Positions 1 to 12,630 of a DNA stretch of 64,000 bases are shown piece after piece. The DNA comes from Lingula anatina (lineage: Eukaryota; Brachiopoda; Lingulata; Lingulida; Lingulidae). The notes below the pieces were generated by a model. That model saw only the letters and a program-made list of their open reading frames with translations, did no database searches and was not told where the DNA came from. The stretch covers positions 329,060 to 393,059 of the forward strand of contig NW_019775459.1 of NCBI RefSeq assembly GCF_001039355.2. The letters are read 5' to 3'. The position numbers were made by a program, and so were the translations under genes. The stretch's first letter is position 1. Every line of letters begins with the position of its first letter.

Positions 1-565
1 TGTTAATGCATACTGCAGGATATTGTGTTGCATTGGTGTAAGCAAGGACTTCGTACAGGTGCCTGTACTTAACGTTTAAGGCCATAATTAATCATGCACT
101 TGCCATTTCATAATAAGTCGTTGTTCTAATTCCCCCTCGACCAACCCCCGCAGTCATTATACTATAGGTTTCTAGTTAATTTGTTAATGCCTTTTTGATT
201 ACACTAACAAGCCTACGTATTATTTTTTATTTATTTTTTTTTCGTACAAGAATTGTACTATCCTACTGAACAATGCTCTGTTACTTATGCAAATTTAGTT
301 AAGTTTTTGGTTTTCAATCTACGCAGGCGTAAGAAAGTTAACAACATGTTTTACATAACTGCTTTTTAAAACAGAGTCGCTGCGGTGTGCAGGTGCGTGG
401 TAAATTACATGCAACGCGTCTTTGGCGGTTTATCATTAGCAAATATGAGATTCATTTTTTCTTAGGAAAAGCCTAGATCAGAGTACTCATACAGGAGTAG
501 TATAGTGTAACTTAAGAGGCATTGTAGCTGCCGGTATTGTTGAAATATATTTTACAAACTATCAT

Positions 566-567
<2 letters not shown>

Positions 568-609
<42 letters not shown>
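568..609. repeat. (TG)n microsatellite
   Basis: About 21 uninterrupted TG units. The equivalent place in copy 2 (near 3985) has only a few GT units, so this locus changed length after the duplication. Confidence 0.97.
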
Positions 610-612
<3 letters not shown>

Positions 613-770
613 TGGGGGGATGGAGGCAAGTGCCTAAACAACAGAACAGCCACTTACGTGAAACAACAGAATAAACTAATATTGAATTGAGTTCCAAAAG
701 ATCAAATGTCGTGTCATGTAATACTTTTGTTTCTTTTATTTATTTTTTATCATTCTTTTTCCTCTTTATC

Positions 771-772
771 AT

Positions 773-807
<35 letters not shown>

Positions 808-811
808 TTTC
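771..811. repeat. (ATTT)n microsatellite
   Basis: About ten ATTT units. The copy at 4155-4187 is shorter and interrupted, and the dispersed copy near 44668-44707 is again long. Confidence 0.95.
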
Positions 812-3390
812 TGAAACCACTTATTTTAGTCCCAGTATCACTTCTCCAATGGACCTCAGTCTTATCTTCCAAAGAAGACTTGGTTTCAGTAAGTTCAGTA
901 AGTTTAACTTGGTTTAATGTAAGTTTATCATCGCGGGCGCTAGCTACGGGCAGTAATCATATCATGTCCGTGTGTAGACTGTGTTCCAGTAAAATTGTGT
1001 TTGTAGTTCAGTTGACGTACAATTGTGGTAGGAGGGACAGCCTACACAGTGTATGTCGTTGATCGCCATCTGGGAAATGGAATGCAAAGTTTACGAACCT
1101 TTTTGGTTTCTTTTGTCTGTGTAAAGATTCTGCACGTATATCTTCGGAATAAGCTGTCGCTAGGCATAAAACAGACAAAATATTGACTCTTTTAAATTAC
1201 TAAAATCCCATAGTTTTTAATGTTTACAGAGAGAGTATACTGGTATTTTAAAATACATGTACATTTAGTATTGTCCTTTTAACCGCGTATGCTAAATAAT
1301 CTTTGTGTGCCTTGAATAATTTTGTAAGATGTAGTATTATTATTAGTAGTAAGATTTTAAAAATAATGTGTCATAAGATAATTTATTCATTTTATTTATT
1401 GTGAAGGTAGTATTTATTATTATTATCATCATCATTATTATTATTATTATCCGAAAAGTATCACAATTAAACATGACAGTCAGAGACCATCACCCTTAGC
1501 GAGGAACTTGTCCTCGCTTAATATCGATCAAATCAACAAAAATCTCTAGTGACGCATCCCCTTTCAATATCTAATTCTATAATTCGCGAGTTATTTTTTT
1601 CTTTTTGTTAGCTTTCAATTGCCTTTGGGTCCTATCGCTGCCTTACACAAACTACTAGTATTCTTTGTCCCAGTCTACATTGTACATGTATACGTAGAAT
1701 GTATATGTTTTTTCACAGGTAAATTTAGGTGACTGGCAGATCTGCAGGACACAAAGATTATTAGGAAGCTTGATTTGTCGCAAGACGAGGTTGATCTGAC
1801 AACAAACACATCTAAACATTACGAACTCCAAGTTTTTTAACCCGTGTTACCAATCCACACTAACACAACCGATCATTTTGAACACACCGATGTAATGCTA
1901 ATAACGACGGTAGGCCTACTTGACCACGTATCTTATTCAAAATGTTAACTTCATACAGGTATTTTTAATATTCAGTCCCCTTTTACCTAAAATCTATGGC
2001 AACCCAGCTCTACAAATCTACGAACCAAATGAATTAAGATATATACTATATATGCGTGTCCACTCACAAACTGACGATCCAATTACCAACTAGAGAGTGC
2101 ACGTGGTAATTCAACCAATTGTATTGTTTTATTATATTACATTGTACAAGGTCATGATTATTTATATACCAGTACAGAAATAAATTGAGTTGAATTGTAT
2201 TGAATTTGTTTAAAAGACTTACATTAAAAGGCTTATCGATATGTAGGTACATTGTATTCCTGCGGACTGATTGAGCTTGAATTGAGATCAATCTTGTTAT
2301 GATTATATTGCTTTTTCTTTAAAGAAAAAACAAAAATGCCGACCGCTACATGAATAGATCTAACTGTGACCCATTAAGAAAAAAATGAAGATACAAAGTT
2401 AATCTTCGAACATGGTTTTGGTTATAGATGCACGTCGTTTTGTCTAGGTCTAGTGTACGTGGAAGCCACTGGGCATTGTTTGCGGCTCTTACCAAAATGA
2501 AAAGTTTGCAGCTACGAACTTTGTAGGAGTTTGCAAGAAAATTAGCTACAAATTTGCAGGGGGGGGGGGGGGGGTATAGTCCGCCAGGAACCGTTGTCCG
2601 TTCCCAAGTATTAACCACAGGTGACATGCGTCTCATATACACAAACCCCACTCTCTCCTAACCTGTACTAATAATATGGACCACCATTCCTGTCACACCT
2701 GTGTGGTAAAATTGTGTGTACAGTTAATTTATCATATGTTTAAACAGGAAAAAAAACGAAAAAATGTTGGTTTGTCACAATACAATCTAGATTCATTGAC
2801 TACAGTATGCATGTAAGACGGGAAAAAATTGATGCAGACGAATAATCACTAGCTTGTTTTTGCGTATGTGTATTATGTGCGTCAGGCCTGTTTTAGATTG
2901 TTGCCATGTGAAAAGAAATTGGAGGTACAATGTAAGGCAGGTGGTATAGGCAATAGATTTGTCATCCTATGTAAACATTTAGCTGGCAAGATAATGAGAA
3001 AGTTTTGTTATCGTGAATAGATCTACGTTTCTTCAAAAACAAAATAAGACATTTATCGATATCCCGACGGATGACTTTGGTTGCATAGAAAACAATCATG
3101 GTTTGATTATATTGGTATATTTGTTTGACGAAAATAACACCATTCTTATATCGCGAATTTTTCCGTTTTTCCCTATATAATCTACCACCCTGGTAGAGGG
3201 TACATCATACCTTTGGTTTCGATCAACGAGCATGAGCTAAAATAATACACATGTTCTCATTAAAAAGACAGAGCCCCAAAATTATTTCTTCAACACCCAT
3301 GTAAGATAATGAGGCATTATCTTATGCCTACTCTTGCTAAGTCCTACCCCAGTATTTCAGACAAATGTGAAATGAAGTTTATTACAGTGA

Positions 3391-4762
3391 TGTTAATGCA
3401 TTCTGCAGGTAGGACTATTGTGTTGCATTGGTGTAAGCAAGAACTTTATACATGTGCCTGTACTGAACGTTTAAGGCACTTAACCTCATATAGGCTATAA
3501 TTAATCATGTACTAGCCTTAATCACATGTCATAATAAGGCGTTGTTCTAATTCCCCCTCGCCCAACCCCTTCAGTAATTAGGTTTCTAGTAAATTTGTTA
3601 ATATCTTTTTGATTACACTAACAAGCCTACATTTATTAATTTATTTTCTTTATTTTTTTTTTCGTACAAGAATTGTACTATCCTACTGAACAATGCATTG
3701 TTACTTATGCAAATGTTAAGTTTTTGGTTTTCAATTTACGCAGGCGTAGGAAAGTTAACAACATGTTTTACATAACTGCTTTTTAAAACAGAGTCGCAGA
3801 GTGCAGGTGCGTGGTGAATTACATGCAAGGCGTCTTTGGCAGTTTATCATTAGCAAATATGAGAGAATTATTTTTTTTCAGGAAAAGCCTAGATCTAAGT
3901 ACTCATACAGGAGTCGCATAGAGTAACTTAAGAGGCATTGTAGCTGCCGATATTGTTGAAATATATTTTACAAACCATCATCATGATGTGTGTGTGTGGG
4001 TTGGGGGAAGGGAGGCAAGTGCTTAAACAAAAGAACAGCCACTAACGTGAAACAACAGAATAAACTAATATTGAATTGAGTTCCAAAAGATCAAATGTCG
4101 TGTCATGTAATACTTTCGTTTCTTTTATGTATTTTTTATCATTCTTTTTCCTCTTTATTTATTTATTCATTTATGTATTTATTTATTTCTGAAACCACCT
4201 ATTTTTAATGGCCCCAATGTCTCTTCTCCAATGGACGTCTCCTATCTTCCTGAGTAGACTTGGTTTCGGTATCCTCAGTGTAAATTTATCATCGTGCGCT
4301 AGCTGCGGTCAGTAATATCGTGTCCGTGAGTAGACTGCGTTCCAGTAATATTGTGTTTGTAGTTCAGTTAAAGATGGATACAATTGTGGTAGGAGGGATG
4401 GCCAACACAGTGTATGTCGTTGATCGCCATCTGGGAAATTAAATGGAATGCAACGTTTACGAACCTTTTTGGTTTCTTTAGTCTGTGTAGAAATTCTGCA
4501 TGTATATCTTTTGAATAGTGCCGCTAGTCATAAAACAGACAACATATTGACTCTTTTAAATTACTAAAATCCCATAGTTTTTAATGTTTACAGAGAGAGT
4601 ATACTGGTATTTTAAAATACATATATACATGTACATGTAGAATTGTTCTTTTAACCTCGTATGCTAAATAATCTTTATGTGCCTTGAATAATTTTGTAAG
4701 ATGTAGTAAGATTTTAAAAATAATGTGTCATAAGATAATGTATTCATTTATTGTGAAGGTAG

Positions 4763-4817
<55 letters not shown>

Positions 4818-7121
4818 CCGAAAAGTATCACAATTAAAGATGACAGTCAGAGACCATCACCCTTAGCGAGGAACTTGTCCTCGCTTAATATCAAATCAAC
4901 ACTAATCTCTAGTGACGCATCCGATACCTGTCGAGTTATTTTAGGAAAATTAATTAAGTCTTAATGCCCCTTTCAATATCGAATTTTATAATTCGTGAGT
5001 TATTTTTTTTCTTTTTGTTAGCTTTCAATTGCCTTTGGGTCCTATCGCTGCCTTACACAAACTACCAGTATTCTTATTCACCGTGTTTAGCAGTGCGGCA
5101 AGTATACACGAATTTCTTATTCATTCTTTTGACCCGATAAGGAGAGAGATCCCAGTGGTACGGATACTTAAATGGGGACTCGGGTTGATTCTGTATCATG
5201 GATCATTTATGGCTCATATTTTTGTATTATTTCGTCTTATTACACATACGTATATATTTATTGGTGGGGGAGGGGTCACGTGTTGGCAAACTTATTTCTC
5301 AAAGGGTAATGCTGCGTATATTGTACATGTATACGTAGAATGAATATGTTTTTTCACAGGTAAATTTAGGTGACTGGCAGCTCTGCAGGACACAAAGATT
5401 ATTAGGAAGCGTGATTTGTGGCAAGGCGAGGTTGATCTGACAACAAACACATCTAAACATGACAAACTCCAAGTTTTTTTTTAACCAGTGTTACCAATCC
5501 ACACTAACACAACCGATCATTTTGAAGACACCGCTGTAACGCTAATACCGGCACAGCACTTGACCACGTATCTTATTCAAAGTGTTAACTTCATGCAGGC
5601 ATTTTTATCATTCAGTCCCCTTTTACCTATTAAATCACGTCAAAGCGTTATGCAAGGTTATTCGACCAGTTATTGTTGATGTCGTGTAATTCCAGACAAA
5701 AATTCTATGGCAACCCAGCTCTAAAAATCTACGAACCAAATGAATTAAGATATATACTATATATGCGTGTCCACTCACAAACTGACGATCCAATTACCAA
5801 CTAGAGAGTGCACGTGGTAATTCAACCCATTGTATTGTTTTATTATATTACATTGTACAAGGTCATGATTATTTATATACCAGTACAGAAATAAGTTGAG
5901 TTGAATTGTATTGAATTTGTTTAAAAGACTTACATTAAAAGGCTTATCGATATGTAGGTACATTGTATTCCTGCGGACTGATTGAGCTTGAATTGAGATC
6001 AATCTTGTTATGATTATATTTCTTTTTGTTTAAAGAAAAAACAACAATGCCGACCGCTACATGAATAGATCTAACTGTGACCCATTAAGAAAAAAATGAA
6101 GATACAAAGTTAATCTTCGAACATGGTTTTGGTTATAGATGCACGTCGTTTTGTCTAGATCTAGCGTACGTTAAAGCCACTTGGCATTGTTTGAGGCTCT
6201 TACCAAAATGAAAGGTTTGGAGCAACGACTTTGTAGGAGTTTGCTTAAAAATTAGCTACTAATTTGCAGGGGAGGGGGGGGGGATATTCCGCCAGGAACC
6301 CTTGTCTGTTCCCAAGTATTAACTACAGGTGACATGCGTCTCATATACACAAACCCTCACACTCTCCCTGTACTAAAAATATGGACTACCATTCCTGTCA
6401 CAACTGTGTGGTAAAATTGTGTACAGCAAATTTATCATACATGTATGTTTAAACAGGAAAAAAAAACGAAAAAAATGTTGCTTTGTGACAATATAATCTA
6501 GATTTATTGACTACAGTATGCATGTGAGAAGGAAAAAAATTGATGCAGACGAAAAATCACTAGCTTGTTTTTGCGTATGTGCATATTGATTGTATTATGT
6601 GCGTCAGGCCTGTTTGAGATTGTTGCGATGTGAAAAGAAATTGTTGATACAATGTAAGGCAGGTGGAATAGGCAATTGATTTGTCATCTTATGTAAATAT
6701 TTAGCTTGCAAAACAATGAGAAAGTTTTGTTATCGTGAATAGATCTACGTTTATATACATGTATAAATAAAATAAGGCATTTATCGACATCCCAACGAAT
6801 AGATTTGCTTGCTTAGTGAACAATTATGATTCGATTTTATTGGTTTATTTGTTTGAAGAAAATAACACCATTCTTATATCGCGAATTTTTCCGTTTTCCC
6901 TATATAATCTACCACCCTTGTAGAGGGTACATCATACCTTTGGTTTCGATCAACGAGCACGAGCTAAAATAATACACATGTTCTCATTAAAAAGACAGAG
7001 CCCCAAAATTATTTCTTCAACACTCATGTAAGATAATGAGGCATTATTGTGAATATGCCTACTCTTGCTAAGGCCTACCCCAGTATTTCAGACAAATGTG
7101 AAATGAAGTTTATTACAGTGA
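3391..7121. repeat. Tandem 3.7 kb repeat, copy 2 (complete)
   Basis: Complete unit, bounded by the shared TGTTAATGCA opening and by the string ending AAGTTTATTACAGTGA just before the next copy. It carries an expanded (ATT)n at 4766-4817 and about 300 bases near 5080-5340 that copy 1 lost. A LINE C-terminal remnant lies near 5700-5752. I see no supported gene in it. Confidence 0.85.
4766..4817. repeat. (ATT)n microsatellite
   Basis: About 17 ATT units. The same locus in copy 1 (1410-1450) is shorter and interrupted. Confidence 0.95.
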
Positions 7122-7620
7122 TGTTAATGCACACTGCAGGTATTGCGTTGCATTGGTGTAAGCATGGACTTTGCACGTGTGCATGTACTTAACCTCCTCA
7201 CGCCATACATTAATTATGTACTAGCCTTTATCACATTTCATAATAAGTCGTTGTTCTTATTCCCCCTCGCCCAACCCCTTCAGTAATTAGGTTTCTAGTA
7301 AATTTGTTAATACCTTTTTGATTACACTAACAAGCCTATGTTCTATTTTTTTCTTTTTTCTCGCAAGAATTGTACTATTTTAGTGAACAATGCATTGTTA
7401 ATTTTGCAAATTCAGTTAAGTTTTTGGTTTTCAATTTACGCAGGTGTAAGTGAATGTGAACAATATGTTTTTAAATAACTGTTTTTTAAAACAGTCGCAG
7501 AGTGCAGGTGCGTGGTGACTTACATGCAACGCTTCTTTGGCAATTTATCATTAGCAAATATGAGATTCATTTTTTTTTCAGGAAAAGCCTATAAATACTC
7601 ATACATGAGGGTAGGATAGT
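7122..7620. repeat. Tandem repeat, copy 3 (partial)
   Basis: Matches the first 480 or so bases of copies 1 and 2 and stops near the GGAAAAGCCTA segment. It abuts the region duplicated in inverted orientation at 38.5-39.5 kb, which carries the promoter and first exon of gene A. Confidence 0.8.
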
Positions 7621-8590
7621 GCATATAGAAGTAGAGTACTTTCTTCAATTAAATGATACCAGGTACCAGTAGATCGTTGCGATCAACATTTTTTTAGTAA
7701 ATTCAAATATTTTACATAAGTCGTTTATTTACTGAAATAGCTAATGAGTGTTGTTGACTTACCCCAAGTACAGAACGGAGGGAGGCTTTTTATTAAACGA
7801 ATGTGAGAGAGCTGATACATGTATAAAATAACTAGGGCAATTCTTTGTTGTCTATTGTGTGTGCAAACAACATTTTGAATTCTTGTGCCCCGTAGGTCGG
7901 CAAGGTTACACTGTAGATCACCCGACTACTCATAAAAATATTCATTGCCTACGATCGAAAAAACCAGACGTGACGCGCAAAAAGTCCCTGCAGAAGACAG
8001 ACAATAAAAGCGAAACTGGAAGCGGGAATTTTCGAAATTTTTGTAACTGCAGCATTTCACAGTATATCAGTGAATAGAGAACAGTTCTAGAGTTAGTGCA
8101 GTCGAGCCCATTTACCTAGAGCTAGCTATTAACATCGACACGACTATGGAAGATCAGCAGGACGCTAGGAATGTCACGGGACAGGCAAGAGGTTACTGGA
8201 GAAATGTGTTTTTGCAGCTATATGTATCAACTGGGGTAAGATCTGTCGAGAGCGTTTATGATCGTTAAGTCAATCAATCGTGCGATCGCCCATGGCCAGT
8301 AAGGACAAGCAGGGTCGTCCATCACCTTGTTTTCCCGTTAATCAACCTAAAAGCCACTAAAACGACTTTAGAATACCACACTTGTGCTCTTAACAATTTG
8401 AAACTAATCTTGTAAAATAGTCATTTATAGATACTTTTACGCCATTTATACGCCATAGACTGTACACTATATATTAGCATAGCTTATTAGTGACAGCCAA
8501 GCGAGTTTCTAAAGCACCAAGTAGGCCTACATGTAAAAAGCGGGATATAGCCTACATGTAGGTTCCCTCACAACGTGTATGGTGTCATTA
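7621..8590. repeat. Promoter and first-exon block, inverted copy at 38530-39470
   Basis: The reverse complement of 38530-39470 aligns here throughout. Shared landmarks are CAGAACGGAGGGAGGC, the AAAAGTCCCTGCAGAAG promoter block, the first coding exon and part of the following intron. The two arms lie about 30 kb apart in opposite orientation. Confidence 0.85.
7971..8033 (+). promoter_or_regulatory. Promoter module of gene A: ISRE-like and kappaB-like sites
   Basis: Contains TGACGCGCAAAAAGTCCC at the start, the ISRE-like word AAAAGCGAAACT at 8006-8017 (one mismatch to GAAANNGAAACT), and GGGAATTTTC at 8024-8033, which resembles a Rel/NF-kappaB site. It lies about 115-175 bases before the ATG at 8146. 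The same ordered words occur upstream of the first exons of gene B, gene E and the orphan exon at 38870-38953. Regulatory function is inferred from this conservation and from the known consensus sequences. Confidence 0.6.
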
Positions 8591-11194
8591 CAAAACACTT
8601 TTAGTAAAGCATTAATTCACTTAAATTCAAGGTTAACTACATGCATTGTAGCATGGGACTGCAATAAGGTAGGTTTTCACCTGTAGCAAGCGGGTTTTTG
8701 ATCGTGCGGGCTACATTAAAGTGCTTTATAAAGTCTGTTATTTCTCTGTGCACAATGTTAAGTGTAGCAGTGCGAGCAGTACGCTTTTGCCAAACATACA
8801 TGTAACATCTTTAATTGCACAAAAATTAATCTACTATTTTTGTTTTAGCTGTATAAATATGCCGCAGCAATACCAGGATGGTGTCGGGTAGCAATCGGAG
8901 CACTGACTTGTGGAACTGTAATTTACTTCGTCTATTGGCGTCTAGGTACATGCAGATGTGTGTATAGTCTCATAATATATACAAGCATTCAAGCAGTGTA
9001 CATTGTCACAAAAATATTACTGGCTTTAAGATAATTATCAACAATACAACTGTGTAGGTTAATAGCATGCAAGTTGATTAAAAAAAAACTCCCATCGGAA
9101 AGTATTAAGATTATTAAATGATATTATAACAATTGAAATATTTCAGATATACGGCTAAAACGCAATCTTGAACGTTGGGGGATAATTCCTTTTACTATCG
9201 CTGTAAGTTATCAAGGAAGTTTGAAATAGAATACGGGCGTTGTAACCCAATAGTAATCAAAATAATATTTCAAAAATTTAATAACAGTACCTGTGTGCAC
9301 TGCTGCGTCTTACATGAAATTCAACGTTGTAAAGGCAATGCTCTTGTAATGTCAGTGAATGTACCAGTAATATAATGGATAGGTATAATGGATAGAAATG
9401 CGACAGACTACTTTAGTCTAAATTTTGAGAACCAGTGTGATATAAGAACACAACAGTTTTGGGCGGACTACATGTACATGTGCAGTGTTTTGTAAACCTT
9501 CTAATATAAATTGCCTGTGAGATAAAGTATGGGAATGTAAGCAGTAAGCTGATACCTACCCTCCGATACCAAGGGCTTCTAAAATAGTACACAAAATAAT
9601 AATAATAATAAAAATAAACAATACAACAGTTTTGTCTCAGACTACTGCAGTGATCAGAGAGTATTTACAATGTAAGTAGCTGTTGTCGCGTATGGTACGT
9701 CCTTTAATTATATGTGTCCTTCTCAAATGTAACTACATTATATGATATATTATATGATTCCAATTTTGTCATAGCTCTGTACATATTGCGCAGCAGTACC
9801 GAGATGGAGTTGGGTGAAACTGACTTGTGGCACACTTTGGCTGTGCTATGGCTTATGGTGCCTCGGAGATACTTGTACCAGTACGTATCGTCTCAGAACA
9901 TATACTAGCAGCGTACATTGCATCAGTTAAAAAATTGCAGGTTTTCAAGATAATTATCACCTATACAATTAAGCATTTCACAAAGGTAAAGCTCGTTGTT
10001 CGTACTTTCATCAGGAAGACGAAGACTACTGAATAACTGTACTCAACTGTTTCAGATATATTGCGAAAACACGCCCAGCAACCACTAGGAATACTTCCTT
10101 TTTTTGCGGTAAGTTGTCAGTGAAGTATGGGACTGAATACGGGTTTTATAACTTCGTGATCACAAAGTGAAATAAAAGTTTTAGGTTTTAGGTCTTACAT
10201 AAATATCGCAGCACCCTCGCTGTACCCTTGTAATGTTGTTGTTGTTTGTAATAGTATATGGTCTAGGTATAGGTATAATGTGAAAATACTGACTGGCTTT
10301 ATTTGGAATTTTTGGCATTTTAGAATGCCCACATTTATTGTAAGTTTATAAATAAATAAATAAATAATAGCCATTTGAGTGCAATACCTTAGTCCAAAGT
10401 TGAAAAAGCTCATTTGTAGTCTCTTTCACACTGCTGCGTCTTGCTTAAAATTACGCACAAGCAAATATTATGACGTGTTACTGAAGTATTAAATTTAAAG
10501 TGGGTCAAATGCTGTTATAGGAGGAAGGTTTGATGGATATTCCTCGTCCCGAGGAAAACATACGGAGAACATTCGTCGGCGTCTTGAGTTCTGAGATAGC
10601 TGACAAATTCCAGGCTATGTTCAGAAGGGACTTCTGCCCAAAGATCGACTCTCCCATCTGGGGTCACAAGTTAGCACCAGAGTGTCAGCTCGTGATCTGT
10701 TGTCTAGCAAAGAACATCAGAAAAATGTATTTAGATGATGGCACGATCTTTGCAAAACTTATAATAGACGCCGGATCCTTACAGGGTGGGTATTTGTGTC
10801 AAATGTTCCTGGCGGTTAATATAACTATAAGCTATACTATTATATTTGTCTAAACTTTGATAAAAATGCAAATCCATTTAAAAAAAATGTTCCATACACA
10901 TGATACACATGTATGACATATTTATGTTTTCCAGCAATGGTGTTGATAATCATATTTGGAGAAAAGGAGACACCCAAGGAAACCCTGCACGATGAAAGTA
11001 TCTACGGCAACGTCCTTCAACAGGGCCAGAACCTTTACATGAAAGGACGCATTCAGGCGTCGCTGTTGATAGAGCAAACTCCTAGTGGGGTGTCTGAAAG
11101 CGTCGCCTTGGTCACTGTGGACAACCGTCCATCTAAGTACCAACTGAGGTTTATGAAGAACTTCGTTAAAGACGCCTTTACCGATAAGGAGTAA
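8146..11194 (+). CDS. Gene A: predicted membrane protein with unrecognised C-terminal alpha/beta-like domain, 7 exons, 308 aa
   Basis: Exons assembled by hand: 8146-8235, 8849-8945, 9147-9202, 9775-9880, 10056-10108, 10521-10785, 10935-11194. All introns start GT and end AG, with phases 0, 1, 0, 1, 0, 1, and no internal stop. Exon 1 encodes MEDQQDARN and about 20 more residues. Exons 2 and 4 are hydrophobic and related to each other (CRVAIGALTCGTVIYFVYW; KLTCGTLWLCYGLW), each a likely membrane segment followed by a short basic exon (IRLKRNLERWG; ILRKHAQQPLG). The last two exons encode the family domain: strand TFVGVLSS, helix, strand CQLVICCL, helix, strand AMVLIIIFGE, helix, strand VALVTVDN, final helix. 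I do not recognise this fold family. A possible AATAAA lies at 11467-11472. The second exon pair looks like an internal duplication. Most likely functional; the exon 4 donor is the least certain junction. Confidence 0.7.
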
Positions 11195-11514
11195 AACAAT
11201 TCTATATATTACTAATGGAAATTTGAAACTGTTTAACTCTGCATTACATTGAAAAAAATCAGTTGGCCAAGAGAAGATGGACATTATTTTTTTTACATCA
11301 GTAGACAGGAACAAAAAATGTTTTATTTATTTCCCTCAGTATTAAATCCACTTACCATGTTGTCAGCAAAAACACTTAAATGTAAAACGAGAAACACTGA
11401 TAGAACTTTTAATATATTTATATGCAGTTCTTTCCTTAAGCTTTCTCCTGAAACGGAGGCGATTCTAATAAAAATATGTGAACCACTGAGGGACAGGCTT
11501 TATGCCAATGATGT

Positions 11515-11518
<4 letters not shown>

Positions 11519-11559
<41 letters not shown>
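11519..11559. repeat. (GT)n microsatellite in the 3' flank of gene A
   Basis: About 20 GT units. The corresponding place in the inverted pseudogene copy H (near 59180-59190) is reduced to a short CACACGCAC tract, so it changed length after duplication. Confidence 0.95.
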
Positions 11560-11560
<1 letters not shown>

Positions 11561-11929
11561 AACAAGTAAATGGAATACAAAAACGGCTGGAAATCGCCTC
11601 CAAGAAAACGTGTCATTTACGGTTCAATAATTATTGATGTTATTATTTGTTCTTTATCAGTGATAATCTACAAAATCTTGAAATCTACTCTCGCTTGAAT
11701 AGATATAGCAATGAGAAGGGAATTTTATTGTTAGCTGGAAATTTTATACACACACTGGACAATAGAAGTGTCACCCCTACTGAACCAATACTATGGGGGA
11801 TATAAATGACTGTGGAATGATATGCTCCTGGTATCATTTTATTAACATCAAATTTCACAAAAAATCACAAAATGAGAACAAAATGTAAATTCTACCAAAA
11901 TATGCAGTTTCAAGTCCAAAATCAGTACT

Positions 11930-12240
11930 TAGTGGCATAGCCACTTGACCTAATAATAGGTGCCAGTCTACGAGGCAAGGATTCATATAATTGATGCGTT
12001 CAGGGCTTATGCTGGTCCAAGCATGATATACTGAATATAACAGAGTTTGCCTGCTGGTTGGACGGGCATTTGTCAAAAATTTTGACATATCATTCCACAC
12101 ATTTTTCTGTTATGTTTGCATCCGGACTCTGGGCAGGCCACATCACCCTGCGAATGTCCTGTTGGTCAAACCAATCATCAACTGCTCTGGGCCTGTGACA
12201 AGGACCATTGTCATCCTGGTGAACAAATGGATAATTCCTG
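11930..12240 (-). mobile_element. Tc1/mariner transposase remnant (DD34E part)
   Basis: On the minus strand an open stretch encodes VHQDDNGPCH followed 34 residues later by the glutamate in WPAQSPDANITE. These match the second aspartate and the final glutamate of the Tc1 DDE catalytic triad. Further downstream the protein runs into degenerate residues with stops. The first aspartate and the DNA-binding domain are missing, so this is a dead fragment. It lies between genes A and B. Confidence 0.8.
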
Positions 12241-12385
12241 TCACCAAACATGTTAGTACATGTATACTACCTGCTTTGTTATCGAAACAAATAATAAATT
12301 TACACTTGGCACTCCTAAATTGCTTTCATGATGTTCCCGTTGTGCGTTTGATTTTCTGAGCAAACAAAATTCCCCGAGATCAGTT
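12240..12385. repeat. Short block with inverted copy at 17130-17280
   Basis: The reverse complement aligns with 17130-17280, sharing GGAGTGCCAAGTGTAAAT and GAATTTTGTT-GCTCAGAAAAT. It ties the gene B and gene C promoter regions together as pieces of one older duplication. No gene is visible in it. Confidence 0.6.
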
Positions 12386-12630
12386 TTATTACCATCCATT
12401 AGGGCCAGGACCTTTATATGAAAGGAAGTAGTCATACTAATATTTGCTTTCTTGTTTCCCTGGCCTCGTTCCATTATTCTATAAACTATTGCTACTATTC
12501 AAGACAAAGAGGGGATATTTCATCGAAGTCCATCAAGATCGCTGATGTCCAAACAAGTAATTTTTTTTGAGAGAGAGAGAGACACGATTATACCATCTGC
12601 GCATAAATGACTGCCTTTTCAGTAACTACA

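Larger units (their letters stand above)
1..3390. repeat. Tandem 3.4 kb repeat, copy 1 (5' end cut by window)
   Basis: This block begins TGTTAATGCAtaCTGCAG and the same opening recurs at 3391 and 7122. Copies 1 and 2 align along nearly their whole length, including the stretch around 2040-2340 that is almost identical to 5750-6050. It contains a (GT)n tract at 568-609, an (ATTT)n tract at 771-811, and a truncated LINE C-terminal remnant near 1983-2035. No reading frame in it is convincing as a gene; the open frames follow microsatellites or are interrupted. It lacks about 300 bases present in copy 2 near 5080-5300. Confidence 0.85.

Noticed and set aside
5029-5343. 104-residue plus-strand open frame in repeat copy 2
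   Set aside because: The frame is not kept in copies 1 and 4, and it ends in low-complexity GT/GG sequence.
8100-8145. Upstream ATT-AAC-ATC-GAC reading as an N-terminal extension of gene A exon 1
   Set aside because: The INIDTT string is conserved in the copies at 38.9 kb, but the shared ATG GxA GA(T/C) CA context fits better as the start, and stops lie close upstream in the same frame.
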